A stretch of DNA of 59,853 nucleotides from Clostridia bacterium (GTDB lineage Bacteria; Bacillota; Clostridia; Oscillospirales; CAG-272), in assembly GCA_017411605.1 (NCBI GenBank), contig JAFQPR010000052.1, forward strand, positions 1 through 59,853, read 5' to 3'. The position numbers and the translations under genes are program-made. Positions 45,848 through 55,793 of this stretch are shown here, piece after piece (the stretch's first letter is position 1; each line of letters begins with the position of its first letter). The notes below the pieces were generated by a model. The model was not told where the DNA came from, did no database searches, and worked only from the letters and a program-made list of their open reading frames with translations.

Positions 45848-46777
45848 TACAAGAAGCAATTTTCCGAGTTTATTCATCATTGCCTTTTTATGCTCGGTCA
45901 TAGAGTGAACGTATCTGTTCAGAGTCACCGTTGACGATCTGTGTCCAAGCAGCTCCGAGAGGGTTTTTACGTCCATACCGCATTCGAGAGCTCTCGTCGC
46001 AAACGTATGCCGCAGAGCGTGAAATCCTCGGTGAGAGATACCAAGCTTTTGAAGTAAAGCCGCAAACGTTCGCTGATATGATCTCACCGAGATCGGCTCT
46101 TTACCGTTCGATATAACGTAATCGGACGCGGAGCTTCTCTTTAAATCTCGAAAATAGGGAATAAGCTGCTTTGGCAGCGGTACCGTGCGAATTGATGAAT
46201 GAGTTTTTGGAGAATCGGTTATTCGGCGGAACAAGCCGTTTTTGTCCTTTCCGTAATAACAGGTTTTAGAGATTTCGATATCTCCGCGGCTCAAATCAAG
46301 ATCTGTCCATTCGAGGGCGAGTAGCTCTCCTATGCGCAGACCCGTGTACAGACAAAGCAGTATTCCCGAAAGCTTCGGCTTGCACGAGGACAGTATATGT
46401 GCCTCGATGCTTTTTTGCTCCGAGAGGGATAAGCACTCTATCTGTTTCTCTCTTTGCTTCGGGCGGATTATTTTATTACTCGCGTTTTCCGAGGTAAGCC
46501 CTATAGCGTGTGCGGTTTTGAATGTGCTTTGCAGCACCGTTATTATGGAATTTACCGAGTTTGGCGAAAGAGCGCCTCCTGTTCTTATGTTTCCCGACTT
46601 CAGTAGCGACGTGACGAAGCGCTGGAGAATATACGGGGTTATTTCGCTTATATCGTAATTCCCGAGCGCAGGCTTTACGTGCTGCTCGATGATCTCGGTA
46701 TAACGCGTAAGAGTTCTTTGCTTTGTGGACTGAACGTAGTTTTCAAGCCAGATGGTTAGCCATTCCTTGTACAACAT
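45845..46777 (-). CDS. Tyrosine recombinase (phage-integrase family)
   Basis: The 310-residue enzyme has an N-terminal SAM-like core-binding domain (about 1-100) and a catalytic domain with all key residues: Arg in TGLRIGELLAL, HALRHTFATR with the His and second Arg, LGHRSS with the second His, and TLNRYVHS with the nucleophile Tyr. It has no arm-binding domain of phage integrases. The start at 46777 follows GGAAGTGAT; upstream frame codons to 46828 lack a ribosome site. No phage or ICE genes are near. Its end lies beside IRR, so a local invertase role is likely (inference). Confidence 0.92.
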   Translation of the reverse strand: MLYKEWLTIWLENYVQSTKQRTLTRYTEIIEQHVKPALGNYDISEITPYILQRFVTSLLKSGNIRTGGALSPNSVNSIITVLQSTFKTAHAIGLTSENASNKIIRPKQREKQIECLSLSEQKSIEAHILSSCKPKLSGILLCLYTGLRIGELLALEWTDLDLSRGDIEISKTCYYGKDKNGLFRRITDSPKTHSSIRTVPLPKQLIPYFRDLKRSSASDYVISNGKEPISVRSYQRTFAALLQKLGISHRGFHALRHTFATRALECGMDVKTLSELLGHRSSTVTLNRYVHSMTEHKKAMMNKLGKLLLV

Positions 46778-47162
46778 AATATCACTTCCTTTTTTAAATT
46801 TGAACTTCAGTATTTTGAGAAGCTGCATGGCGCGGGCGCGGCCCCCGGTTTATTATATCATTTTGCTCGCAAAACTATTACATCACCGCCTTAATTGGAT
46901 TTTTTATCAAAAAACTACAGTCGCAGTATATTATTTTATATAAATATGTAAAAACCGTGGCGGAGAATATACCGTAAACTCTCGAAGAAGCAAATTTTGA
47001 TCTAAATGTAAATAATTATATTCAAAAAACGCAAAAAACGAGCAGATACGAAGATAAATCTTTCGCATTTGCTCGTTTTTTGTTAATAAGAATATATTGA
47101 TTATTTTAAAAATTCTGAATAATAAAAACAATTTTGCGCGTCAGTTTTTCATTATGACGTGA
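46778..47162. other. Intergenic region upstream of the recombinase
   Basis: These 385 bases hold the recombinase leader, an extended -10 promoter (TGATATAAT on -, -10 at 46852-46857), a G+C-rich patch around 46827-46848 that contrasts with the AT-rich surroundings and could fold in the leader, and the terminator at 47033-47081. I see no gene. Confidence 0.55.
47033..47081. terminator. Strong bidirectional terminator
   Basis: AAAAAACGAGCA (47033-47044) pairs over 12 bp with TGCTCGTTTTTT (47070-47081), with more pairing inside. It follows the HAD gene on - and separates the arabinose operon from the recombinase. Confidence 0.92.
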
Positions 47163-47837
47163 TCAAGCGGTTTTAATTACACTTATCAAAGAATCCATTC
47201 GATCACATTCGCCGAGATAGATATCCGAGGCGGCTCGGAGGCGCTCTTGCTCAAAATTGTACTTGTCATAGATGCCTACCGTGTTAAATCCTACGGATTT
47301 TGCCGTTTCGAGGGCAACGAAGGAGTCTTCAAATACGCAGAGCTCGTCACAAGAAATGTTCATTTCGGTCATTGCTTTTACGTAAATGTCGGGTTTATCC
47401 TTGCCAACTCCGATATCAGCGCAGGAGAGAATAACGTCGAAGTATTTTAATAAATCATGGCATTCAAGCGCATATTTGATTGCGGGCATAGCTGTTGCAG
47501 ACGCGAGACACATTTTTACGTTTTGTTCTTTGAGATAATCGAGGTACTCACGCGCGCCGGGCTTGACCTTAGCAATATTCTTGTAAAAGTCGTTTATTCC
47601 GTCGCTTGTGAAACGAATAAAATCTTCAACCTTTACGTCAAGACTGTAATACTCTCTGAAGTACGTCATAGCATCGACGAATATCATTGTTCTTACCTTT
47701 TTGTCAACCTCTTCGGTTGGTCTGAAGGTGGAATCGTTCATATATTCCTCGCCAATTCTTTTCCAAAGATAGTCCCAGAACATCAATGAATCAACGATGG
47801 TTCCGTCCATATCAAATATAGCGCCCTTTATCTTCAT
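47163..47837 (-). CDS. HAD-superfamily sugar-phosphate phosphatase, beta-PGM-like
   Basis: The 224-residue protein has the HAD motif FDMDGTIVDS with the catalytic Asp pair at its start, the helical cap next, a Ser/Thr motif (LASATAMP) and the C-terminal motif with Asp pair (CVFEDSFVALETAKSVGF). Such proteins are phosphatases or phosphomutases acting on small sugar phosphates. The last gene of the arabinose operon. Its substrate is probably a pentose phosphate by-product, but this is inference. GGAGG precedes the ATG. Confidence 0.88.
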   Translation of the reverse strand: MKIKGAIFDMDGTIVDSLMFWDYLWKRIGEEYMNDSTFRPTEEVDKKVRTMIFVDAMTYFREYYSLDVKVEDFIRFTSDGINDFYKNIAKVKPGAREYLDYLKEQNVKMCLASATAMPAIKYALECHDLLKYFDVILSCADIGVGKDKPDIYVKAMTEMNISCDELCVFEDSFVALETAKSVGFNTVGIYDKYNFEQERLRAASDIYLGECDRMDSLISVIKTA

Positions 47838-47923
47838 ACGTCCTCCGATTGGTTTAATTATATTCTCCGAACTATTATATCACGAAAAAACGGAGTTGTA
47901 AAGGGCTTGGCATAGAGAAGTTT

Positions 47924-48619
47924 TTATTTTAATTCTTGCTTTTGACCGTAATAGGCATCCTTTCCGTGCTTGCGGAAATAATGCTTATCAAGAAGCGGTT
48001 GCTTTATTTTTTGTGCGGTCGGGTTTAAAGCTTCCGTTATATGAGCCATTTTTGCTACCTCTTCCAAGGTGACGGCGATCTCTACCGCTGCTTCGGGCGT
48101 TTTACCCCATGTAAAAACGCCGTGATTCTTAACAAGAGCTGCGGGTGTGGCGTTAAAGTCGGTAACCGTTTCGTAGATCACCTTTCCCGTGTTCCACTCA
48201 TAAGCGTTGACGATTTCATCTTCCGTCAACTCACGGGAGCAGGGGACGTTTCCGTAAAAGGCATCGGCGTGGGTGGTTCCGTATGCTACTATCTCGCGGC
48301 CGCTCTGCGCAAAGGCTGTCGCGTAGGTGGAGTGGGTGTGAACGATACCGCCGAGGCTTGGGTGCTGCTTATAAAGGTAAAGATGAGTCGGAAGGTCACT
48401 CGACGGTCTGTATTCTCCCTCTACCGCGTTTCCGTCGGCATCTACGACTACCATATCCTCCGCTTTCATAGTATCATACGGAACTCCGCTCGGCTTTATG
48501 ACGATAAGTCCCGTATCGCTATCTTTGCCCGAAACGTTTCCCCAAGTCAATACCACAAGACCGTGCTTCTTTAATGCGATATTCTGTTCAAAAACTCTTT
48601 GTTTTAATTCTTCAAGCAT
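47924..48619 (-). CDS. araD: L-ribulose-5-phosphate 4-epimerase
   Basis: AraD turns L-ribulose 5-phosphate into D-xylulose 5-phosphate, the last step into the pentose-phosphate pathway. The 231-residue protein is of the class II aldolase fold: [11 protein letters not shown], metal ligands in [12 protein letters not shown], and KNHGVFTWG. The start at 48619 has GGAGG and overlaps the kinase stop by 8 bp, giving coupled translation; a longer frame from 48655 lies in the kinase gene. Confidence 0.94.
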   Translation of the reverse strand: MLEELKQRVFEQNIALKKHGLVVLTWGNVSGKDSDTGLIVIKPSGVPYDTMKAEDMVVVDADGNAVEGEYRPSSDLPTHLYLYKQHPSLGGIVHTHSTYATAFAQSGREIVAYGTTHADAFYGNVPCSRELTEDEIVNAYEWNTGKVIYETVTDFNATPAALVKNHGVFTWGKTPEAAVEIAVTLEEVAKMAHITEALNPTAQKIKQPLLDKHYFRKHGKDAYYGQKQELK

Positions 48620-50165
48620 TATAATATACCTCCGATGCGAGCTTTTCCACGGCAAGACCCGACTTGTATTTTTTCATAAAAGAGTCAAACGAGTTCAATT
48701 CATCTTCGTCGGCAGAAACTGTGACTTTTTCGGTATCACGGAAAATATCACAAAGATATCTCTCAAGATCTCCGCCGTTGTCAAGGCGGAATTTAGCTAA
48801 AAGAGCAATACCGAACGCGCCGCCCTCTGCTGAGTTTTTCATAACGGTGACGGGTGCGCCGAGCGCAGCTGACATTGCGCTCTGCCCGACCTTTGGAGTC
48901 TTGAAGAATCCACCGTGACCAACCACGGTGCTGATCGTTACGTGTTCTTTATCCAATATATCGCAACCTATCGAAAGAGCGCCGAGAGCGGAATAGATAT
49001 GCATTTTCATAAAGCCTGCGAGTGTGAGCTTGGTATCGGGGGTACGAGAAATAAGAGGAATTCCGCGTGCTATACCTACTATCGGCTCACCTGCGAGAAA
49101 GTTGTATCCGATAAGACCGTCGCACGCACCGTCTGCTTCGGAGGATTTTTCATAAAGCGCGCCAAAAAGTGATGAGCGGTCTATCTTCCCGCCGCCAAGC
49201 GAGATGACCTCCTCGAAAAGATTTGCCCAAGCAGTTATTTCGGATGCAAAATTGTTAACGTGTACCATAGCTACGGGCGCTCCGTGCGGAGTTGTGACTA
49301 TGTCTATCTCTTTGTAATAAGTGGAGAGAGGCTTCTCCATCACTGCCATAAGAAACGCCGACGTGCCTGCCGAAACGTTTGCGGTTCCGACGGCTACGCT
49401 GTTTGTTGCCACCATACCTGTCCCTGCATCGCCTTCGGGAGGGCAGAGAATAACGCCTGCTTTTAAGTCGCCCGTTGGGTCGAGCCATATTGCACCCGCT
49501 TCGGTGAGCGTTCCTGCGTCCTCCCCCGCCGAGAGTACCGTCGGGAGCAGACTCTCAAATGGGGTAGATATGCCATTTTTAGTCAATATTGAATTGAAAG
49601 TTTTGAGCATATTTATATCGTAGTTACCGCAATCAATTGGGAACATGCCGGAAGCATCGCCTACACCAAGCACTGTATTGCCGGTTAACTTGTAATGAAC
49701 GTAGCCCGAAAGCGTTGTGAGAAAATTTACGTCCTTCACGTGAGGCTCATTTTTGAGAACGGCTTCGTAATAATGCGACACGCTCCAACGCATAGGAACG
49801 TTAAAACCAAATAATTTTGTCAGCTCTGTTGCCGCTTTTTCTGCGTTTGTGTTTCTCCAAGTTCTGAATGGCACGAGAAGCTTGCCGTCTTTATCGAAGG
49901 CGAGGTAACCGTGCATCATAGCCGATATTCCTATCGCGTCTATCTTTGTCAGTGCCGCACCGAATCTTGCTTTATAATCCGAAGCGAGTGCGGCATAGCT
50001 CGCCTGCAATCCTTTTTCAACACTCTCAAGAGAATAGGACCACAGCCCGTCTATCAAAACGTTTTCCCATTCATACGAGCCTTGGGCAATAACGTTGGCA
50101 GCTTCATCTATAAGCACCGATTTTATTCTCGTTGAGCCGAGCTCTATACCAAGTATTTTTTTCAT
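48612..50165 (-). CDS. FGGY-family sugar kinase, likely L-ribulokinase role
   Basis: The 517-residue protein begins with the phosphate-1 motif [15 protein letters not shown] and has [10 protein letters not shown] and [14 protein letters not shown] typical of the FGGY family, with [12 protein letters not shown] near the C-terminus. It resembles FGGY kinases used by Clostridia in place of classic AraB. Being between araA and araD, it most likely phosphorylates L-ribulose; xylulose is the alternative. AAAGGGGAT precedes the ATG. Confidence 0.82.
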   Translation of the reverse strand: MKKILGIELGSTRIKSVLIDEAANVIAQGSYEWENVLIDGLWSYSLESVEKGLQASYAALASDYKARFGAALTKIDAIGISAMMHGYLAFDKDGKLLVPFRTWRNTNAEKAATELTKLFGFNVPMRWSVSHYYEAVLKNEPHVKDVNFLTTLSGYVHYKLTGNTVLGVGDASGMFPIDCGNYDINMLKTFNSILTKNGISTPFESLLPTVLSAGEDAGTLTEAGAIWLDPTGDLKAGVILCPPEGDAGTGMVATNSVAVGTANVSAGTSAFLMAVMEKPLSTYYKEIDIVTTPHGAPVAMVHVNNFASEITAWANLFEEVISLGGGKIDRSSLFGALYEKSSEADGACDGLIGYNFLAGEPIVGIARGIPLISRTPDTKLTLAGFMKMHIYSALGALSIGCDILDKEHVTISTVVGHGGFFKTPKVGQSAMSAALGAPVTVMKNSAEGGAFGIALLAKFRLDNGGDLERYLCDIFRDTEKVTVSADEDELNSFDSFMKKYKSGLAVEKLASEVYYNA

Positions 50166-50201
50166 ATATCCCCTTTGTTATATATTTGAAAGTGATTTCT
50201 T

Positions 50202-52124
50202 TTACCATTCTCTTTTTGTAAGCGCCACGCCAAAGGGAGGTATACTGTCTATGTCCTCGTCCTTGATAATATCATGACACTTAAGATCAACACTTTCGTA
50301 CCCGTGATTGAGGTACAGAGTATATTCACCCATATCAACCTCTTCGAGATTCGGTGCGATCGGCTCTCTGTAATCTATATGCTGTTTTATAATATCAAGG
50401 TAAATATCAGCTGACGTATTGCTGTAAAATCCGAGATAGTAAACGTTGTTATATCGCGAAATTGCACACTTATCTTTACAAAATCCATCTGTATATACAC
50501 CGACAGCATCAGCTTTTTCAGGTGCGATCATTTCGTAATAATCGCTTACAGCATAAGTTTTACCGTTATAGATAAAACTTTGACTCTCGTGCGCAGGCAA
50601 AGTGGTAAACCAATCAACTGCACAGCCCGTAAGATTTCTGAATATGCCGGGGGCTTTGCTCGGGCGGTAGCGTACGTTTTTGTCTTTAACACCGCTTCTC
50701 GCGGAAATTATTGTTGTTCCGCCACCCTCGTTAAATTCTTTGAGCTTTTGTACAAGCTCTTCCGTTGCTACCGTGATATGAGGAATAATTATTACCTTGT
50801 ATTTTTTAAAATCATCATCCTCGCTTATAAGGTCTGCGTGTACGTTTTTCTTATTAAGCTCACCGAAGATAAATCTTGCGTCACTTTTAGCAAAGCTTTC
50901 AGCCTTGTCGGCACAAGTGTTATGATAGTCGTAATATATCGCCACGTCGTGCTTGGGACGATTGTTAAGGAATAGATCACCAAGCCTATTAAGCTCGCTT
51001 GCGATCCCGCGTATCTCACGGCTTCGGTAATTCTCCTTGCCGTCGTGATCGTATATACCGTACCAAAGCTGCTCCGCGCCAAAAAGTGCCGTGCGGTATC
51101 TGAAGTAAAGTACGCCCGTAGCACCGTGTGCTATATCCTGGTAAGTCCAAAGCCGTATCTGTCCGGGTATCGGAGTCGGAAGCAGATACGAAAGCTGACC
51201 GCCGGGGCCGGATTGCTGCTCAAGCACAAGGTATTTCTCCGTGCAGCTTCGCGTTTGTGCCAACCGATAGGCAACGCATCTTCCGAGCGCCTTTTGATTT
51301 TTCTCCTGAAAGGCGGGGTAACTGTCAAATGAAAGAAAGTCAAGGCATTCCCGTGTCAGCTTTTTGTAATCGACGTTTTCAAAATAGCCGTTGTGTGTAA
51401 TAAACGCATCGGGCATATATTTTTTGATTATCTTAGTTTGCACCGAAGCGAAGCCGACGACGGTATCCGATAAGAACAGATAATAGTCGGTCAGCCACGA
51501 GGGGTTGTCATGCGCGGGATTAGGTCTTGGACAATGTACTTGAGAGAAGCTGACGAAATCAAGCGACCAGAATACGGTTCCCCAGCATCTGTTAAGCTCC
51601 TCTATCGTTCCGTATTTTTGTTCGAGCCAAATTCTGAACGCGGCATCGTCCGTCTCGGAATAGCTTTCTTTTCTATGGCAATTTAACTCGTTGTCGATCT
51701 GCCAGCCTATTACGTTTTTGCATTTTGCAAACCGCTTGACCATTGCTTCGGTTATCTTTGCGCAATACTTAAGGTAGATTTCGGATGTATGGTTATGGTG
51801 CTGTCGGCTTCCGTGATGCATTAATGTGCCATCCTTTGCTTTTGCAAGCACCTCGGGATATTTATCTGTGAGCCATTTTGGAGGAGCAGCCGTGGGAGTC
51901 CCGAGGATAACGTCTATACCGAGCTTTTCGGCATACTCCACGGCTTCTGCGATTATGGAAAAGTCATATTCTCCTTCCGTACGCTCATATATGCTCCAGC
52001 TGAACTCGCCCATACGAATACAGTTAAATCCGAGTCCTTTTATGCGATCAAGGTCACGCTCCATTTCGTTCCTTTCCCAATGCTCGGGATAGTAACAGCA
52101 ACCGATCAAAAACTTATTCAACAT
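50202..52124 (-). CDS. GH42-family beta-galactosidase
   Basis: GH42 enzymes remove beta-galactosyl (sometimes alpha-L-arabinopyranosyl) units from short oligosaccharides. The 640-residue protein has the N-terminal CYYPEHW, GEFSWSIYE, the acid/base Glu146 in GWQIDNELN, the nucleophile in LVLEQQSGPG (about residue 305), a trimerisation domain, and a C-terminal beta part. No signal peptide, so it works in the cytoplasm on imported arabinogalactan-type fragments. GGAGGG precedes the ATG. Confidence 0.94.
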   Translation of the reverse strand: MLNKFLIGCCYYPEHWERNEMERDLDRIKGLGFNCIRMGEFSWSIYERTEGEYDFSIIAEAVEYAEKLGIDVILGTPTAAPPKWLTDKYPEVLAKAKDGTLMHHGSRQHHNHTSEIYLKYCAKITEAMVKRFAKCKNVIGWQIDNELNCHRKESYSETDDAAFRIWLEQKYGTIEELNRCWGTVFWSLDFVSFSQVHCPRPNPAHDNPSWLTDYYLFLSDTVVGFASVQTKIIKKYMPDAFITHNGYFENVDYKKLTRECLDFLSFDSYPAFQEKNQKALGRCVAYRLAQTRSCTEKYLVLEQQSGPGGQLSYLLPTPIPGQIRLWTYQDIAHGATGVLYFRYRTALFGAEQLWYGIYDHDGKENYRSREIRGIASELNRLGDLFLNNRPKHDVAIYYDYHNTCADKAESFAKSDARFIFGELNKKNVHADLISEDDDFKKYKVIIIPHITVATEELVQKLKEFNEGGGTTIISARSGVKDKNVRYRPSKAPGIFRNLTGCAVDWFTTLPAHESQSFIYNGKTYAVSDYYEMIAPEKADAVGVYTDGFCKDKCAISRYNNVYYLGFYSNTSADIYLDIIKQHIDYREPIAPNLEEVDMGEYTLYLNHGYESVDLKCHDIIKDEDIDSIPPFGVALTKREW

Positions 52125-52203
52125 ATTTTTGTTCCCTCCTGACTTTTTTACGTTAACGCAGTTTCCAAAGAAGAGTGATTATCGTAAGCTTTTCTTTGAG
52201 AAC

Positions 52204-53070
52204 TCAACAGCAGCTTATTGTATCTCCATTATCCTCTATTTGGCAAAACTCGGGATGCTCATATCCCTTTTTGTTTGGAGTGTGATAAGTAAAATACGTC
52301 TTACCCTTGTCATTGAATATCATACCGTGGCCACCGTCGTTTGTGATAAGAGGCTCGATGTGCTCAAATTCCGTACCGAGTTTTCCATCTTTAAATCTCA
52401 CTATGAGCTCGGCGTAATTATCGTCAATAAAGCTCGACCATATCATCAAAAGTTCCCCTGTTTTTGAACGGTACATAAATGGACCGTCGGTAACGAAATG
52501 TCTGCTCTCACCGTTACTATCTTCTTTGTCGGCGTTTTCCACACCCGAAAACGAAGATGCCGCAAATACGGTCACCGCCTCTCCTACGGAGGCACTCAGG
52601 TCGTTGTTTAACCGAATGTAGCACATAGTTCCATCTATTATTTGTGTATGCTCATGGCAGAACACAAGATAAGGTACTCCGTCCTCAACGTACAACGTTC
52701 CGTCAAGACACTCCCAACCGTCGGGTGTCAAGGACTTCTTGCTGTGTGGCACGAATGGGCCGATAACACTATCTGAGCAAAGCGAAAATGTACCGCGAAG
52801 CCCGTCGTCCTTTATAAAGGTTGCGAGCATATAATACTTTCCATTGTATTTGTGCACCTCGGGCGCCCAATTTGAGCCTTTGTTCAGCCCGTATCTTTCC
52901 GAATTAAAGCACTCTACGGGATCGCTCCAATTTTCCATATCCTCGGATATATAAACGTCAAAGCCGCCCGTGCATATTCCGAAATTGTTGGCTCTTGTAC
53001 CAAAAAGATAATATTTTCCATCCTCACAGACCACAAACGGGTCACGGATATTTATTTGTTCTTTTTTCAT
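52204..53070 (-). CDS. GH43-family glycosidase (arabinosidase/xylosidase type)
   Basis: GH43 enzymes cleave alpha-L-arabinofuranosyl or beta-xylosyl links using a five-bladed propeller. The 288-residue protein has the base Asp in INIRDPFVV near the N-terminus, NWAPEVHKYNGKYYMLATF, and the pKa-tuning Asp around DGTLYVEDG. The acid Glu is probably in the following SRHFVTDGPFMY region, which I cannot place with certainty. No signal peptide. The start at 53070 has TTGAGGTG before it; an upstream GTG is less likely. Confidence 0.85.
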   Translation of the reverse strand: MKKEQINIRDPFVVCEDGKYYLFGTRANNFGICTGGFDVYISEDMENWSDPVECFNSERYGLNKGSNWAPEVHKYNGKYYMLATFIKDDGLRGTFSLCSDSVIGPFVPHSKKSLTPDGWECLDGTLYVEDGVPYLVFCHEHTQIIDGTMCYIRLNNDLSASVGEAVTVFAASSFSGVENADKEDSNGESRHFVTDGPFMYRSKTGELLMIWSSFIDDNYAELIVRFKDGKLGTEFEHIEPLITNDGGHGMIFNDKGKTYFTYHTPNKKGYEHPEFCQIEDNGDTISCC

Positions 53071-53101
53071 TTTCACCTCAAGTCAAATTCGACACATCGA
53101 T

Positions 53102-54571
53102 TTATTTCAGCTTCCATACAAGATCGGATATCATCAGCTTTTCTTCAAGTGCTTCTACTGTCGTATTCTTGTTTATATGAACGAACTCGACGCCGAGCAT
53201 ATTTGCGAAATCCTTCATCATTTCTGCGCTGACGTCATAAGAAAGCACTGTGTGATGTGCTCCTCCTGCAGTTATCCAGCACTCAACGCCGGTGATGAGG
53301 TCGGGCATAGGACGCCACATAACGCGAGCAACGGGTAGATTGGGCATATCCAAGATGGGTTTTATACACTCGATATCCTGGCATATAAGGCGAAGTCTTC
53401 CACCCATATCAACGAGGCTGACGACGATCGCGGGGCCTGCCTTGCCTTCAAATACAAGTCTTGCGGGGTCTTTTTCGTTCATTCCTATGCCGAGGTGATG
53501 CGTTTCTATTCGTGGCTTATCCGCAGCAAGACTCGGGCAAACCTCAAGCATATGAGCTCCCAAGCTATACTCGTTTCCGTCCTCGAGATGATACGTGTAG
53601 TCTTCCATAAAAGCTGATGCACCGTTACCGTCTTTGCCCATAGCTTTCATAATGGCTGTCATTGCCGCGACCTTCCAGTCACCCTCGCCACCGTAGCCGT
53701 AGCCCTTTGACATAAGGTGCTGAGATGCGAGTCCGGGTAGCTGCTCCATTCCATAAAGATCTTGGAATGTGTTGGAAAATGCCATACAGCCCTCTCTTTT
53801 GAGCATTTTTTCCATAGCTATCTCTTCTCTTGCCTGATAGCGTATTGACTCGATATTATCGGTCGCAATATCATACTTTGACTTATATTCCGTCATAAGA
53901 GCATTTATTTCCGTATCCGTTACGTTTCCCATTTCTTTTACAAGGTCGCCGACAGCCCAGGTGTTTACCTGCCAGCCGAGCTTTGCCTGAACCTCGATCT
54001 TGTCGCCCTCTGTAACTGCAACCTCACGCATATTATCGCCGAAGCGCATAACCTTGAGCTCGCGTGATACTGCAACGCCTACGGCGGCTCTCATCCAGGA
54101 GCTGAGCTTATCAATAACGCGCGCGTCCTTCCAATAACCTGCGATCACCTTGCGCGGGATACGGAGTCTTGCGGCAATAAAGCCGTGCTCTCTGTCACCG
54201 TGCGCCGCTTGGTTGAGGTTCATAAAGTCCATATCTATTTCTTCGTTTGGGATATCTCTGTTATATTGCGTAGCGAGATGGCAATACGGCTTTTGCAGAT
54301 TTGCAAGTCCGTTTATCCACATTTTTGACGGAGAAAACGTGTGGCACCAGGTGATAATTCCCGCGCAGCTCTTGTCGTAATTTGCCGCGCGGATCACCTC
54401 AGATATCTCTCTGTTGCTTTTTGCTGTACCTTTATATATAAGCTCGTTCGGAAGACCTGCAACGGAGTTCAGATATGCTGACATTTCCGCGGCACGGGAA
54501 TCGACGGTTTTTAATACGTCATCTCCGTAAAGACACTGACTTCCGACCAAAAACCAAAAACATCTTTTCAT
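53102..54571 (-). CDS. araA: L-arabinose isomerase
   Basis: AraA converts L-arabinose to L-ribulose, the first step of the pathway. The 489-residue protein has FLVGSQCLYGDDVL at the N-terminus, MEQLPGLASQHLMSKGYGYGGEGDWK in the middle, and HMLEVCPSLA, all characteristic. First gene of a six-gene operon on - (araA, GH43, GH42, FGGY kinase, araD, HAD). GGAGGTG precedes the ATG. It lies divergent to the AraC gene. Confidence 0.97.
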   Translation of the reverse strand: MKRCFWFLVGSQCLYGDDVLKTVDSRAAEMSAYLNSVAGLPNELIYKGTAKSNREISEVIRAANYDKSCAGIITWCHTFSPSKMWINGLANLQKPYCHLATQYNRDIPNEEIDMDFMNLNQAAHGDREHGFIAARLRIPRKVIAGYWKDARVIDKLSSWMRAAVGVAVSRELKVMRFGDNMREVAVTEGDKIEVQAKLGWQVNTWAVGDLVKEMGNVTDTEINALMTEYKSKYDIATDNIESIRYQAREEIAMEKMLKREGCMAFSNTFQDLYGMEQLPGLASQHLMSKGYGYGGEGDWKVAAMTAIMKAMGKDGNGASAFMEDYTYHLEDGNEYSLGAHMLEVCPSLAADKPRIETHHLGIGMNEKDPARLVFEGKAGPAIVVSLVDMGGRLRLICQDIECIKPILDMPNLPVARVMWRPMPDLITGVECWITAGGAHHTVLSYDVSAEMMKDFANMLGVEFVHINKNTTVEALEEKLMISDLVWKLK

Positions 54572-54607
54572 TTATAAACACCTCCAAAAATACATTTATG
54601 ATATCAT

Positions 54608-54634
54608 AGTATAAAATAATCTATGTTCTTTCAA
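54608..54634 (-). promoter_or_regulatory. Candidate promoter of the arabinose operon
   Basis: On - TTGAAA (54629-54634) and TATACT (54608-54613) have a short 15-bp spacer, which would suit a promoter needing an activator. It lies back-to-back with the AraC gene promoter. Confidence 0.45.
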
Positions 54635-54653
54635 GAAGTCTGTTATTATGGTA

Positions 54654-54682
54654 TGGACATTTATTAATCTTGATGCTATAAT
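54654..54682 (+). promoter_or_regulatory. Promoter of the AraC regulator
   Basis: TGGACA (54654-54659) and TATAAT (54677-54682) are 17 bp apart. Transcription would start near 54689, only a few bases before the GGGAGG ribosome site at 54693-54698. Confidence 0.7.
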
Positions 54683-54697
54683 ATAGTTAAATGGGAG

Positions 54698-55570
54698 GTG
54701 AGGATCATAAAAACGGTATATGAAACGAGTGGTATCAATGAAAATGCACACGTCAGCTGTATAAAATACAGAAATTTGAACAATATTTCTCATTATCACA
54801 GCGATTACGAGCTGGTCTTTATTAATAAGGGTAATGCGAAAATTATGATAAATGAGAAGATTTTTAATCTTGAAGCGGGAGAAAGTGTCTTTATACACAG
54901 CAACGATATTCATTATATAAACTCGGGAAAAAACGATATTATTACAGTTCTCAAAGGAGATAAAAAATATTTTGAAGCCATATTTACAGGGAAGAGAGTT
55001 TTATCACATTATCTTTCGCACTCTTCCGACATGGAAGGCAATCTTGAAACTGCCCGAGTTGAGCTTTTGGGCGGTTTGATAGGCTGCGGAGAAATGGCGG
55101 ATAGTATTGCGATGCAGATATTTATAAAAATGCTTCGCAGAGAGGTCACGGTTGCCTTTGAAAAGAACATTGACCGCGTACCGGACAACGCAGCCTTATA
55201 TCATAAAATATCTAAGAAGATTTCGGATGAATATAATACGCTCACCTTTTCCGATATGGCTGAATACATGCATTTTAGCGAGCCGCATTTTTCTAAGGTC
55301 TTTCATAATATCTTCGGAATGACGTTTACACAGTATATTAATGCAGTGAGAATTGCTGCTGCTGTGGAAAATATAAGGGAAGGGAAGCTTAATATAACGG
55401 AGATTTCTGCTTTTTGCGGGTTTAATACGATACGCAATTTTAACCGCGTTTTCAAAAGACTTACGGGATATTCGCCTCGTGAGTTACCTTCGGATTACGT
55501 GTTTTTATATAGCTTGAAAGAAGGGCATGGCCTTAACCCTACGCTTAACTCCACAGAGATAATTGAATAG
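54698..55570 (+). CDS. AraC-family regulator of the arabinose operon
   Basis: The N-terminal cupin domain (HYHSDYELVFINKGNAKIMI, then VFIHSNDIHYINSG) binds a ligand, and the C-terminal AraC HTH pair (LTFSDMAEYMHFSEPHFSKVF, ITEISAFCGFNTIRNFNRVFKRLTGYSPRE) binds DNA. 290 residues if a GTG at 54698 is used, but that codon overlaps the ribosome site. The best-spaced start would be ATA at 54707, or ATC at 54704, giving ~287 residues. Divergent from araA and probably its regulator. Confidence 0.88.
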   Translation: MRIIKTVYETSGINENAHVSCIKYRNLNNISHYHSDYELVFINKGNAKIMINEKIFNLEAGESVFIHSNDIHYINSGKNDIITVLKGDKKYFEAIFTGKRVLSHYLSHSSDMEGNLETARVELLGGLIGCGEMADSIAMQIFIKMLRREVTVAFEKNIDRVPDNAALYHKISKKISDEYNTLTFSDMAEYMHFSEPHFSKVFHNIFGMTFTQYINAVRIAAAVENIREGKLNITEISAFCGFNTIRNFNRVFKRLTGYSPRELPSDYVFLYSLKEGHGLNPTLNSTEIIE

Positions 55571-55658
55571 CAAAAGTAAATAATAATTTACAAAACTCGC
55601 AAAAAAATGAACAACACCCCAAAATAATGTTTTTGATTATATATAAATCAGAAAAAGA

Positions 55659-55690
55659 CTCGGTTCTGTATTTGAACCGAGCCTTTTTTA
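55659..55690 (+). terminator. Terminator of the AraC gene
   Basis: CTCGGTTC (55659-55666) pairs with GAACCGAG (55674-55681), followed by CCTTTTTTAT. Confidence 0.9.
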
Positions 55691-55703
55691 TAGTCTTTGA
55701 ATT

Positions 55704-55793
55704 TTAAATTTTCTTTAGTCTGATAAGGTATGACGTGAAGTTTGGAAGAGATAACTCTATCTTGAAGCGGTCACCGTAAAAAGATTTATACTA
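55704..55793 (-). pseudogene. 3' relic of a lost gene, probably a glycosidase
   Basis: Just past the double-TIR gene's stop, the - strand reads an open stretch ending FYGDRFKIELSLPNFTSYL, then IRLKKI and TAA (stop 55704-55706), closed upstream by TAG. It overlaps the TIR stop by a few bases. This is like the last beta strand of many glycosidases (LPPxSxxVIRL form). It has no ribosome site or start and looks like the tail of an earlier gene cut off by the TIR gene. Confidence 0.55.

Noticed and set aside
45845..46777. Integrase as a mark of a prophage or conjugative element
   Set aside because: No phage, relaxase or conjugation genes are near, there is no arm-binding domain, and both flanks are ordinary genes; a local invertase fits better.
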